Source: Rhododendron vialii
Lineage: Eukaryota; Streptophyta; Magnoliopsida; Ericales; Ericaceae
NCBI RefSeq assembly: GCF_030253575.1
Contig: NC_080557.1
Location: forward strand, 39,725,001-39,789,000
DNA length: 64,000 nt
Direction of reading: 5' to 3'
The position numbers and the translations under genes are program-made. The notes beneath the pieces are model-generated. The model was not told the origin of the DNA. It did not search any database and saw only the letters and a list, made by a program, of their open reading frames with translations. This document shows positions 22,127 to 35,237 of this stretch, piece after piece. Numbering within the stretch: position 1 is the stretch's first letter; each line of letters opens with the position of its first letter.

Positions 22127-22591
22127 AAGCTTCTAATGCGGACTTTCGCATCCAAGCAAAGTGCGGACCACCCAATTTCTTCCCTTTTTCGATTGAATTT
22201 TGATGATCCGAGCCGTTCAATGTGTTCAGAACGTGATTTTAAGCAAAGTGCGGACCACCCTATTTCTCCCTTTTTCCGATTGAATTTTGATGATCCGAGC
22301 CGTTCAATGTTCAATGTGTTCAGAACGTGATTTTAAGGGTAGCCGCGAGAAATCGGCAAAAAAAATGACCGGGAAGGGCTTGATTTGAGCAGTTTTTATT
22401 TGAACCATTCAATAAAAAATAAACAAAAACTGCTCGGATGAAGCCTATCCCAGTTTTTTTTTTTGCTGATTTCTCGCGGGTACCTTTAAAATCACGTTTT
22501 GAACACATTGAGCGGCTCGGATTATCGAAATTCGATCGGGAAAGGGGAGGTCCGCACTTTGCTTGGATGAGGAGGTCCGCATTAGAAGCTT
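22127..22591. repeat. Foldback MITE with internally duplicated left arm
   Basis: The ends AAGCTTCTAATGCGG and CCGCATTAGAAGCTT are a perfect inverted pair. The left arm contains two successive copies (about 22155-22240 and 22241-22336) of a block 'gcaaagtgcggaccaccc...gatccgagccgttcaatg...acgtgattttaa', while the right arm has only one. The central part pairs around 'ttgaaccattcaataaaaaa'. Confidence 0.85.
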
Positions 22592-24132
22592 CCTGTTGAG
22601 TTTTGGATATTGATGGAACGTCAACTGAGTGAGAAATTTAGATTGGACAGAGATTACACCGTCTGCATGTGTTCTGACCGAATGTCAACTTCTTGATGTT
22701 CGGTTGTTCACATTTTCATCTTCTCTTTTTGAAATGACGATAAAACCAACCTTATAAAATACAGAAAGACATCACCAGGGAATTTTTGGGGTGTTCTCTC
22801 AAATTGTCAATCCGCTCGTAAATTTTCTAAAAATGTATGAATTTTTGGATGGTCTCCACAAATAATTCCCTCCCAACGAATATGGCCCATAGTGCTCGGA
22901 TACAACTCTCAATGGCAAGGAATGCATGAGATCTTCTTAATTTACCTTTTCCACTTTTAGGTTGGCAAGTAGTACATTTTTTCATTTCTTCGCTTTAAGT
23001 TTGCTAGCTGCTATTTGTTTGAATATCATACCATTCACATTCTCTAAACGTCATGTTGGACTTGGTAAAATTAATGAGTCATTATTGGGATAAACATTGT
23101 GAAAAATAAAATTCTGCTGGGTAAAGAGATCCTCTATCTCCAAAAGTTTCTGTGACACGATTAGAGGAATTTTGGAACATGAGCATGCAAGACTGCAATG
23201 CAAATTCTCCTGTCCTGCGCACAGATCATCCACCACACATTTGAACTTCAGAAAAACACCTCTTGTATCAAATTTTAGCAACAAAAATGCGCGCGGGAAC
23301 GGAATTGAGGTTTGTGTATTTCCACCACCATTCCTCAAATTAACATGCATGGCTTATACCAATTACCGAATTCGCCTTTTCCATTTTTGAAACTCCAATC
23401 TGCATGGTAATTGCAATCCCTGAGTCTCCCTCCAACATGCCAACTGATTTCAGACGACATTTCTCCTCCTATACGACTAAGTCCTCGATATCATCATCAG
23501 AACTGAGTCTTCGCGACGATCATCGAAGAAAATAATACCGAGGCAAGTTTTCTTTAGTGCAAGTGTGCAAGCAAAACAATTGTCACATCAAACAAAAACA
23601 TAAACTTGTTCTCTACCGAAAAAGACAAGTTCATCGGGTTTGTCCAGTCGATAGCATTATAATTAAATTGGGCGATATCCAACCGAAAAAGACAACCTGA
23701 TGTAAATGAACATCGAGTTGGAATTTTTAAAGAGTCAAGTGGGACTAGTCTCCCACGCTCCAGCACACGTGAGGTACGATTCCACACGAACACGAAAGGA
23801 TAGAGCAAAGGCAAAAAAGAAAGAAGGAAAGGAAATCGGTGCTGAGATTGTTTGACCACTAGGTTATTCTTTCTATCCTCTATTATCCAAAAATAATCAA
23901 GTTATTAATGATTGGATGAAACCAAGAAATAACCACTTACGTCTTAGAATTGGCTCCGATCACTATTATTAAAGGGAATCAGCCCACTGGACTGACAATA
24001 AGAAGTATGAGTGTATATTAAAAAGTGTAAAAAAATATATAAAAATATGCGTTTTCCTTATTTTCTTGTGTGCTTATTGTCAACCCACTGGGCTGACAAT
24101 AGAAAGACCGTTATTAAAGTTCCATAACCATC
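22592..24132. other. Intergenic, no gene accepted
   Basis: Open frames at 23051-23350 (-) and 23172-23390 (+) overlap antisense and have no recognised domain. A direct repeat 'cccactggRctgacaata' lies at 23983 and 24084, with inverted 'gacaataag/cttattgtc' around it. Otherwise nothing is evident. Confidence 0.4.
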
Positions 24133-24137
24133 CAGAC

Positions 24138-24978
24138 TGTTAGAAAAATGGTTTCTTAGAAAGATCTTTTGTAGTCTTTTCTTTGGAGCATAAAACCATT
24201 TTAATATGTGAAAGAAATTGGGTCTTGAAATTGGTCGCTCGGTATGGGAGGAACTGCTTGTCTCGCTCGGGCTCGGGCTCTGATTAAAATAAATTGGGCT
24301 TGGCTTGCTTGGGCCAAAGTTATCTTACTCTAGCCCAATTTAATTTACAACGAACAGGTGTAGCTGTTCGGTTTGAACCGAACCAGTGCATGCATATGGA
24401 ACGTTGCAACAGTTGGATTTCCAACCATTGCATCAGTTCGTTGGAACCGACATAACCCATTTCTTTTGTGACCCTTAGAACAAGTTTCGTACCCCTTGGG
24501 ACAGACTCTTAGTTGCCTATAAATATAGGTTCATTCCAGCCATTTCAAGTATCGAAAAATCCACAAAGCACACATACATTTCGCATATATAGAGTCCGAG
24601 AGAGTTCTGCATAGTTTTGTTCGCGGGGCACGCACTCGAAGTGCTTCGTTTGCGTGCGTAAAGATCGTTGCATCCTGGGAAGTGGACGTCCATAATCGTG
24701 AGCACCGTGGCGAGGGCGAAATCTGCTTTAAGGACATAGTGATCCATCGCTGGACTCGATCTATTTGTTCTTCGTTGGTATTTGCAATCCGTGAGTAGTA
24801 ATTTTCCTTTTATTGTTATTGTATAATCTGTGTTTCCATTGGAAGAATTAGTTTATTACTAACAATTTCGTTTAGCATCTAATTTTTCTGTTTCAATTAC
24901 GCACAAGTGCATTATACTAGTTTCTAATCTGTTTTCAGTGCACAATAGTATTATCTTTTCCTTACCAAGTTTCCAACA
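24138..24978 (+). repeat. Copia LTR 1 (5' LTR)
   Basis: It begins TGTTAG and ends CCAACA. A TATAAATA box at 24519-24526 would place the transcript start in the middle of the LTR. The sequence after the LTR is ATCTTAAAGCAG, not the usual TGG-initial primer-binding site. Confidence 0.95.
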
Positions 24979-25070
24979 ATCTTAAAGCAGATTTTATTAT
25001 TTCGGTAATATTTTTGTGTATTCAGATTGATAATCTTAGTCTGTTTATTTGTTTTTAGTGTGTTGTTGAA

Positions 25071-28000
25071 ATGGCTGGCGAAACTGGAAACGATACCGGT
25101 TCTAAAACAAACTCCTCTAACCCAAATGCTACTGGTACGAGTCTCGTCATCCCTACCCCGGTGATCTCCGCAGTTCCTAATGTTCCTGCAAGTCATGTGG
25201 AGAAACCGGAAAAGTTCAATGGTACCGAATTCAAGAGGTGGCAACAAAAAATGCTATTCTTTCTTACCACCTTGAATTTGGCAAGGTTTCTCACTGAGGA
25301 TGCTCCTGCTTTGAAGGAGAATGAAACTGACCGCCAAGTTATTGATGCGGTGGATGCTTGGAAGCGTATGGATCATATGGCAAAGAACTACATTCTCAAC
25401 GGTTTGGACAATGCGTTGTATAACGTGTATTGTTCAATGCAATTAACTGCCAAGCAGTTATGGGAATCCCTGGACAAGAAATACAAAACGGAAGATGCCG
25501 GCGCAAAGAAATTTGTGGTGGGCAGGTTTTTGGATTTCCTAATGGTGGATTCTAAGCAAGTGATGTCTCAAGTTCAAGATCTGCAAGTGATTCTGCATGA
25601 AATTCATGCGGAAGGGATGTTTCTAAGTGAGTCTTTCCAAGTGGCTGCAATGATCGAAAAATTACCGCGGTCAGGGAAAGATTTCAAAAACTACCTGAAG
25701 CACAAACGCAAGGACATGAAACTCGAGGAATTGGTTGTCTGGTTGAGGATTGAGGAAGATAACAGGGCTTCGGAAAAGAAAGCAGGAAATGTGGCCTTCC
25801 AATTTAAGGCTAAAGCAAATGTGGTGGAACAAGGGTCACAAGACAAGAAAAGGAAGCATTCGGGTGAAAGCTTTAAAGGCGGAGGATACAAAAAGTTTAA
25901 AGGCAAATGCTACAAGTGTGGCAAGGAAGGGAATCGTGCAAGGGATTGCCGAACTCGCATAGACAAAGAGAATCCCAATAAGAAGCCGAAACTTGCTCAG
26001 GCAAATGTGACAGAAATGGATTATCTATCCAATGAAGTGTCTGAAATGAATCTGTCGGCTGTGGTTTCCGAAGTGAATCTGGTTGGGTCAAGCACCAAGG
26101 AATGGTGGGTGGACACGGGGGCAACCTGTCATGTTTGTTCTGATAGGACTCTGTTTACCACCTATCAACCAGTGACTAATGGGGAGCAACTTTTCATGGG
26201 AAATTCGTCTACTTCAAAGGCTGAAGGACAAGGAAAAATTGTGCTCAAATTGACTTCGGGCAAAGAATTGACGCTTAACAATGTGCTGCATGTGCCGGAG
26301 ATCCGCAAAAATCTAGTGTCAGGATCACTGTTAAGCAAAAATGGCTTCAAACTTGTCTTTGTGTCTGATAAATTTGTCTTGACTAAGGATGGGGTGTTTG
26401 TAGGGAAGGGTTACCTTAGTGACGGGCTGTTCAAAATGAATGTAATTAGTGTTGTACCACAGATTGTTGCTAATGAGAATAACACATCTTTTGCTTACTT
26501 GTTTGAATCTTCTTTTATGTGGCATGGTAGGTTAGGACATGTAAATTTTGATTCTTTGCATAGATTAGTAAGCATGGATTACTTGCCAAAATTTAATATT
26601 GACAAAAGTCATAAGTGTGAAATATGTGTGGAATCAAAATTAACAAGGGCACCATTCCATTATGTGGAAAGAAGTACTGAACCTCTAGAACTCATTCATA
26701 GTGATATTTGTGATTTGAAATATGTTCAATCATGAACCGGGAAGAAGTACTTTATCACTTTTATCGATTATTGCACTCGGTATAGCTATGTTTATTTGCT
26801 ACGGAGTAGAGATGAGGCCTTAGCAACATTTATGCATTATAAGACTGAGGTTGAGAATCAACTTGGCAAGAAAATCAAAGGTCTGAGAACTGATAGGGGC
26901 GGTGAATATGAAGCACCTTTGGGTGCATTCTGTTCAGAACATGGTATTATATACCAAACTACGGCACCCTATTCACCACAGCAAAATGGTATTGCTGAAC
27001 GGAAAAATAGAACTTTAAAAGAAATGATGAATGCCATGTTAATTAGTTCGGGTTTATCCTAGAACTTGTGGGGGGATGCAATTCTTTCCGCCAATTATAT
27101 TCTCAACAAGGTACCACACAAAAAGACTAACCGAACACCATATGAGTTGTGGAAAGGTCGAAAGCCTACTTATAAATATTTGAAAGTGTGGGGGTGCTTG
27201 GCTAAGGTGGCTATACCGGATCCTAAACAAGAAAAGATAGGACCGAAAATCGTAGATTGTATTTTTATAGGATACATCATGAATAGCGGTGCTTATCGGT
27301 TTTTGGTGTACAAAAGTGATAATTCTGATGTCCATGTTAATACGGTGATTGAATCACGGAATGCAGTGTTCTTTGAGCATATATTCCCGTGTAAAACCAC
27401 ACATGAAGCAAGTTCAAGTTCTTTAAAAAGAACTTATGATACTGCAATAGGCAATAATCATGTTCAAGAACCGATAGAAGATGCAGAACCTAGACGTAGT
27501 AAACGTGCTAGGACAGCCAAATCTTTTGGTCTAGACTTCATGACATACTTGTTGGAAGATGAACCCCGGACTTTCAAAGAGGCAATGTCCTTGCCGGAGT
27601 CACCTTTGTGGAAAGAGGCCATTAATAGTGAAATTGAATCCATTTTGCAAAATCACACATGGGAGTTAGTGGATCTTCCGCCGGGAAGTAAACCTCTTGG
27701 ATACAAATGGATATTTAAGAGGAAAATGAAAGCAGATGGTTCAATAGACAAATACAAGGCAAGACTTGTTGTTAAGGGTTACAGACAAACCGAAGGGGTG
27801 GATTATTTTGACACCTATTCACCAGTTACTAAAATAACATCTATTAGATTAATAATTGCCATTGTGGCATTATTTAAACTAGAGATCCATCAAATGGATG
27901 TAAAGACTGCATTTTTGAATGGTGACTTGGATGAAGAAATTTATATGGAACAACCTGAAGGGTTTGTGGTTCCAGGACAAGAGAAGAAGGTTTGTAAACT

Positions 28001-29102
28001 TGTTAAATCCCTTTACGGTTTGAAACAAGCACCGAAGCAATGGCATGAAAAATTTGACAGTGTCATGATGTTTGATGGTTTCAAGATCAATGAATGTGAT
28101 AAATGTGTTTATGTAAAACACACAGATAAGGGATATGTCATAGTTTGCCTATATGTCGATGACATGCTCATTGTCGGTAGCAATATCGATATGATAAAGG
28201 CTACGAAGAAATTGTTGAATTCGAGATTTGATATGAAGGACATGGGCAAAGCAGATGTGATACTAGGGATGAAAATCACAAGAACATCAGAGGGGTACAC
28301 CTTATCTCAATCACATTACATTGAGAAGATCCTTGATAAATTTAACAAGGATGACAATCGTGCAGTAAATACACCTGTAGATACAAACTTGCATTTGAAA
28401 AAGAATACAGGTAAGGGGATATCTCAGTTGGAATATGCCCGTATCATTGGAAGTTTAATGTACCTTATGAACTGCACAAGACCAGACATAGCATATGCTA
28501 TAAGCAAATTGAGTCGGTACACTAGTAACCCAGGAGCTGAGCATTGGGAGGCTATTGTAAGGGTCTTGAGGTACTTAAGGAGTACTCAAAACTATGGGTT
28601 AAGTTATACAAGGTATCCAGCAGTACTTGAAGGATATTGTGATGCGAACTGGATATCTGATTCACATGACTCGAAATCCACAAGTGGATATATTTTTACT
28701 TTGGGAGGTGCGGCTGTGTCTTGGAAGTCGTCTAAACAGACATGCATCGCGAGGTCTACAATGGAAGCATAGTTTATAGCTTTAGATAAAGCTGGAGAAG
28801 AGGCTGAATGGTTACGCCAATTTTTAGAAGATATTCCATTGTGGCCAAAACCTGTGCCTGCAATTTGTGTGCATTGTGATAGTTTATCAGCAATTGGTAG
28901 GGCACAAAATAATATGTATAACGGTAAGTCTCGACATATACGTCGCAGGCACAATACCGTTAAACACTTGCTCTCATGTGGAATAATCTCTATTGATTAT
29001 GTCAAGTCTAAAGACAATATAGCAGATCCGTTAACAAAAGGTTTAAACAAAGAGCAAGTGAAACGATCATCGAGGGGAATGGGTTTAAAGCCTATTAATT
29101 AA
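25071..29102 (+). pseudogene. Copia gag-pol, copy 1, three in-frame stops
   Basis: One continuous frame of 1,343 codons broken only by stops at codon 555 (TGA, 26733), codon 664 (TAG, 27060) and codon 1234 (TAG, 28770). There is no frameshift. Domains in order: gag (about residues 40-270); zinc knuckle C280/C283/C293 with Asn288 where His is expected; protease DTGA at 348-351; integrase zinc finger H485/H490 with a CxxC near 515; integrase core D545, D608, E643; reverse transcriptase with YVDD at 1028-1031; RNase H with D1191. The catalytic residues I can see remain, but the three stops would truncate the product in integrase and RNase H. A product ending at codon 554 would contain gag and protease only. 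It is a recent but dead copy unless readthrough occurs. Confidence 0.95.
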
Positions 29103-29687
29103 GAGTCGCCTTAGTGAACACCCAACCTAGTTGATTGGAGATCCCAAGATCTAGGTTCAATGGGACAACTAAACTTTGGATGACTCCACATCTTCACTGT
29201 AGAGATAATCTCTCCTACCCAATCCTATGATGAAACAGTGAAACCTGCCGCGGGTTGAGGTTAAGCTTTGTTTTTAATGATTCTCATATCTTGACATGTC
29301 AGGTGGGGTACTGCAGGGTGCTCTTAATGAGTAATCACCTATATGAGTGTGAAGTGGGGCCGCTTCTATGAGAATTTTAAGGCTGGATTCTCTAGAGCAC
29401 TCATGAATACCAGGCATTGCCCAGGGCCAAAATGGGCACAACAGTGAGAATAGAACTGTGTTTGGAAAGACTCTGTGTGAAGTCTATTGTCTTGGTTTAC
29501 ACAAACGGTAGAACAGTTCAAGGCATCGCGTCCACTGATCAGCCAGTAAATTCGATAGGCTCTCACAAGGGATGGTTCAAGGCCAAAAGCTACCTACCGC
29601 TATGCAGGGAATTTTCTATTGAACTCTCTTTAGGTTTTGCATCGCATTTGCATAGTTTGTCCGGTGAATTTCTTTCATGTGGGGGAT

Positions 29688-30528
29688 TGTTAGAAAAATG
29701 GTTTCTTAGAAAGATCTTTTGTAGTCTTTTCTTTGGAGCATAAAACCATTTTAATATGTGAAAGAAATTGGGTCTTGAAATTGGTCGCTCGGTATGGGAG
29801 GAACCGCCTGTCTCGCTCGGGCTCGGGCTCTGATTAAAATAAATTGGGCTTAGCTTGCTTGGGCCAAAGTTATTTTACTCTAGCCTAATTTAATTTACAA
29901 CGAACAGGTGTAACTGTTCGGTTTGAACCGAACCAGTGCATGCATATGGAACGTTGCAACAGTTGGATTTCCAACCATTGCATCAGTTCGTTGGAACCGA
30001 CATAACCCATTTCTTTTGTGACCCTTAGAACAAGTTTCCTACCCCTTGGGACAGACTCTTAGTTGCCTATAAATATAGGTTCATTCCAGCCATTTCAAGT
30101 ATCGAAAAATCCACAAAGCACACATACATTTCGCATATATAGAGTCCGAGAGAGTTCTGCATAGTTTTGTTCGCGGGGCACGCACTCGAAGTGCTTCGTT
30201 TGCGTGCGTAAAGATCGTTGCATCCTGGGAAGTGGACGTCCATAATCGTGAGCACCGTGGCGAGGGCGAAATCTGCTTTAAGGACATAGTGATCCATCGC
30301 TGGACTCGATCTATTTGTTCTTCGTTGGTATTTGCAATCCGTGAGTAGTAATTTTCCTTTTATTGTTATTGTATAATCTGTGTTTCCATTGGAAGAATTA
30401 GTTTATTACTAACAATTTCGTTTAGCATCTAATTTTTCTGTTTCAATTACGCACAAGTGCATTATACTAGTTTCTAATCTGTTTTCAGTGCACAATAGTA
30501 TTATCTTTTCCTTACCAAGTTTCCAACA
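29688..30528 (+). repeat. Copia LTR 2 (shared, mosaic)
   Basis: It serves as 3' LTR of copy 1 and 5' LTR of copy 2. At seven sites up to 30039 it agrees with LTR 3 against LTR 1. At five sites from 30228 on it agrees with LTR 1 against LTR 3. It is therefore a recombinant, with the exchange between 30039 and 30228. One further site (30029, G here and in LTR 1, A in LTR 3) is best read as a later change in LTR 3. Confidence 0.95.
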
Positions 30529-30620
30529 ATCTTAAAGCAGATTTTATTATTTCGGTAATATTTTTGTGTATTCAGATTGATAATCTTAGTCTGTTTATTT
30601 GTTTTTAGTGTGTTGTTGAA

Positions 30621-33600
30621 ATGGCTGGCAAAACTGGAAACGATACCGGTTCTAAAACAAACTCCTCTAACCCAAATGCTACTGGTACGAGTCTCGTCAT
30701 CCCTACCCCGGTGATCTCCGCAGTTCCTAATGTTCCTGCAAGTCATGTGGAGAAACCGGAAAAGTTCAATGGTACCGAATTCAAGAGGTGGCAACAAAAA
30801 ATGCTATTCTTTCTTACCACCTTGAATTTGGCAAGGTTTCTCACTGAGGATGCTCCTGCTTTGAAGGAGAATGAAACTGACCGCCAAGTTATTGATGCGG
30901 TGGATGCTTGGAAGCGTATGGATCATATGGCAAAGAACTACATTCTCAACGGTTTGGACAATGCGTTGTATAACGTGTATTGTTCAATGCAATTAACTGC
31001 CAAGCAGTTATGGGAATCCCTGGACAAGAAATACAAAACGGAAGATGCCGGCGCAAAGAAATTTGTGGTGGGCAGGTTTTTGGATTTCCTAATGGTGGAT
31101 TCTAAGCAAGTGATGTCTCAAGTTCAAGATCTGCAAGTGATTCTGCATGAAATTCATGTGGAAGGGATGTTTCTAAGTGAGTCTTTCCAAGTGGCTGCAA
31201 TGATCGAAAAATTACCGCGGTCAGGGAAAGATTTCAAAAACTACCTGAAGCACAAACGCAAGGACATGAAACTCGAGGAATTGGTTGTCTGGTTGAGGAT
31301 TGAGGAAGATAACAGGGCTTCGGAAAAGAAAGCAGGAAATGTGGCCTTCCAATTTAAGGCTAAAGCAAATGTGGTGGAACAAGGGTCACAAGACAAGAAA
31401 AGGAAGCATTTGGGTGAAAGCTTTAAAGGCGGAGGATACAAAAAGTTTAAAGGCAAATGCTACAAGTGTGGCAAGGAAGGGAATCGTGCAAGGGATTGCC
31501 GAACTCGCATAGACAAAGAGAATCCCAATAAGAAGCCGAAACTTGCTCAGGCAAATGTGACAGAAATGGATTATCTATCCAATGAAGTGTCTGAAATGAA
31601 TCTGTCGGCTGTGGTTTCCGAAGTGAATCTGGTTGGGTCAAGCACCAAGGAATGGTGGGTGGACACGGGGGCAACCTGTCATGTTTGTTCTGATAGGACT
31701 CTGTTTACCACCTATCAACCAGTGACTAATGGGGAGCAACTTTTCATGGGAAATTCGTCTACTTCAAAGGCTGAAGGACAAGGAAAAATTGTGCTCAAAT
31801 TGACTTCGGGCAAAGAATTGACGCTTAACAATGTGCTGCATGTGCCGGAGATCCGCAAAAATCTAGTGTCAGGATCACTGTTAAGCAAAAATGGCTTCAA
31901 ACTTGTCTTTGTGTCTGATAAATTTGTCTTGACTAAGGATGGGGTGTTTGTAGGGAAGGGTTACCTTAGTGACGGGCTGTTCAAAATGAATGTAATTAGT
32001 GTTGTACCACAGATTGTTGCTAATGAGAATAACACATCTTTTGCTTACTTGTTTGAATCTTCTTTTATGTGGCATGGTAGGTTAGGACATGTAAATTTTG
32101 ATTCTTTGCATAGATTAGTAAGCATGGATTACTTGCCAAAATTTAATATTGACAAAAGTCATAAGTGTGAAATATGTGTGGAATCAAAATTAACAAGGGC
32201 ACCATTCCATTATGTGGAAAGAAGTACTGAACCTCTAGAACTCATTCATAGTGATATTTGTGATTTGAAATATGTTCAATCATGAACCGGGAAGAAGTAC
32301 TTTATCACTTTTATCGATTATTGCACTCGGTATAGCTATGTTTATTTGCTACGGAGTAGAGATGAGGCCTTAGCAACATTTATGCATTATAAGACTGAGG
32401 TTGAGAATCAACTTGGCAAGAAAATCAAAGGTCTGAGAACTGATAGGGGCGGTGAATATGAAGCACCTTTGGGTGCATTCTGTTCAGAACATGGTATTAT
32501 ATACCAAACTACGGCACCCTATTCACCACAGCAAAATGGTATTGCTGAACGGAAAAATAGAACTTTAAAAGAAATGATGAATGCCATGTTAATTAGTTCG
32601 GGTTTATCCTAGAACTTGTGGGGGGATGCAATTCTTTCCGCCAATTATATTCTCAACAAGGTACCACACAAAAAGACTAACCGAACACCATATGAGTTGT
32701 GGAAAGGTCGAAAGCCTACTTATAAATATTTGAAAGTGTGGGGGTGCTTGGCTAAGGTGGCTATACCGGATCCTAAACAAGAAAAGATAGGACCGAAAAT
32801 CGTAGATTGTATTTTTATAGGATACATCATGAATAGCGGTGCTTATCGGTTTTTGGTGTACAAAAGTGATAATTCTGATGTCCATGTTAATACGGTGATT
32901 GAATCACGGAATGCAGTGTTCTTTGAGCATATATTCCCGTGTAAAACCACACATGAAGCAAGTTCAAGTTCTTTAAAAAGAACTTATGATACTGCAATAG
33001 GCAATAATCATGTTCAAGAACCGATAGAAGATGCAGAACCTAGACGTAGTAAACGTGCTAGGACAGCCAAATCTTTTGGTCTAGACTTCATGACATACTT
33101 GTTGGAAGATGAACCCCGGACTTTCAAAGAGGCAATGTCCTTGCCGGAGTCACCTTTGTGGAAAGAGGCCATTAATAGTGAAATTGAATCCATTTTGCAA
33201 AATCACACATGGGAGTTAGTGGATCTTCCGCCGGGAAGTAAACCTCTTGGATACAAATGGATATTTAAGAGGAAAATGAAAGCAGATGGTTCAATAGACA
33301 AATACAAGGCAAGACTTGTTGTTAAGGGTTACAGACAAACCGAAGGGGTGGATTATTTTGACACCTATTCACCAGTTACTAAAATAACATCTATTAGATT
33401 AATAATTGCCATTGTGGCATTATTTAAACTAGAGATCCATCAAATGGATGTAAAGACTGCATTTTTGAATGGTGACTTGGATGAAGAAATTTATATGGAA
33501 CAACCTGAAGGGTTTGTGGTTCCAGGACAAGAGAAGAAGGTTTGTAAACTTGTTAAATCCCTTTACGGTTTGAAACAAGCACCGAAGCAATGGCATGAAA

Positions 33601-34652
33601 AATTTGACAGTGTCATGATGTTTGATGGTTTCAAGATCAATGAATGTGATAAATGTGTTTATGTAAAACACACAGATAAGGGATATGTCATAGTTTGCCT
33701 ATATGTCGATGACATGCTCATTGTCGGTAGCAATATCGATATGATAAAGGCTACGAAGAAATTGTTGAATTCGAGATTTGATATGAAGGACATGGGCAAA
33801 GCAGATGTGATACTAGGGATGAAAATCACAAGAACATCAGAGGGGTACACCTTATCTCAATCACATTACATTGAGAAGATCCTTGATAAATTTAACAAGG
33901 ATGACAATCGTGCAGTAAATACACCTGTAGATACAAACTTGCATTTGAAAAAGAATACAGGTAAGGGGATATCTCAGTTGGAATATGCCCGTATCATTGG
34001 AAGTTTAATGTACCTTATGAACTGCACAAGACCAGACATAGCATATGCTATAAGCAAATTGAGTCGGTACACTAGTAACCCAGGAGCTGAGCATTGGGAG
34101 GCTATTGTAAGGGTCTTGAGGTACTTAAGGAGTACTCAAAACTATGGGTTAAGTTATACAAGGTATCCAGCAGTACTTGAAGGATATTGTGATGCGAACT
34201 GGATATCTGATTCACATGACTCGAAATCCACAAGTGGATATATTTTTACTTTGGGAGGTGCGGCTGTGTCTTGGAAGTCGTCTAAACAGACATGCATCGC
34301 GAGGTCTACAATGGAAGCATAGTTTATAGCTTTAGATAAAGCTGGAGAAGAGGCTGAATGGTTACGCCAATTTTTAGAAGATATTCCATTGTGGCCAAAA
34401 CCTGTGCCTGCAATTTGTGTGCATTGTGATAGTTTATCAGCAATTGGTAGGGCACAAAATAATATGTATAACGGTAAGTCTCGACATATACGTCGCAGGC
34501 ACAATACCGTTAAACACTTGCTCTCATGTGGAATAATCTCTATTGATTATGTCAAGTCTAAAGACAATATAGCAGATCCGTTAACAAAAGGTTTAAACAA
34601 AGAGCAAGTGAAACGATCATCGAGGGGAATGGGTTTAAAGCCTATTAATTAA
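30621..34652 (+). pseudogene. Copia gag-pol, copy 2, same three stops
   Basis: Same frame and length as copy 1, with stops at the same codons (32283 TGA, 32610 TAG, 34320 TAG) and the same Asn in the zinc knuckle. Visible coding differences from copy 1 are Glu4 to Lys, an Ala to Val near residue 180 and a Ser to Leu near residue 264. All three are CpG-type C-to-T or G-to-A transitions. The RT part translates identically in the two copies. Confidence 0.95.
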
Positions 34653-35237
34653 GAGTCGCCTTAGTGAACACCCAACCTAGTTGATTGGAGATCCCAAGAT
34701 CTAGGTTCAATGGGACAACTAAACTTTGGATGACTCCACATCTTCACTGTAGAGATAATCTCTCCTACCCAATCCTATGATGAAACAGTGAAACCTGCCG
34801 CGGGTTGAGGTTAAGCTTTGTTTTTAATGATTCTCATATCTTGACATGTCAGGTGGGGTACTGCAGGGTGCTCTTAATGAGTAATCACCTATATGAGTGT
34901 GAAGTGGGGCCGCTTCTATGAGAATTTTAAGGCTGGATTCTCTAGAGCACTCATGAATACCAGGCATTGCCCAGGGCCAAAATGGGCACAACAGTGAGAA
35001 TAGAACTGTGTTTGGAAAGACTCTGTGTGAAGTCTATTGTCTTGGTTTACACAAACGGTAGAACAGTTCAAGGCATCGCGTCCACTGATCAGCCAGTAAA
35101 TTCGATAGGCTCTCACAAGGGATGGTTCAAGGCCAAAAGCTACCTACCGCTATGCAGGGAATTTTCTATTGAACTCTCTTTAGGTTTTGCATCGCATTTG
35201 CATAGTTTGTCCGGTGAATTTCTTTCATGTGGGGGAT

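Noticed and set aside
23051..23390. Overlapping open frames on both strands
   Set aside because: Neither has a family resemblance or splice support, and they are antisense to each other.
24517..24747. Minus-strand 76-codon frame repeated three times at 5,550 bp spacing
   Set aside because: It lies inside the LTRs, so its recurrence reflects LTR copies and not conserved coding.
28604..28954. Minus-strand 116-codon frame over the RNase H region
   Set aside because: It is antisense to the copia RNase H domain, which explains its length.
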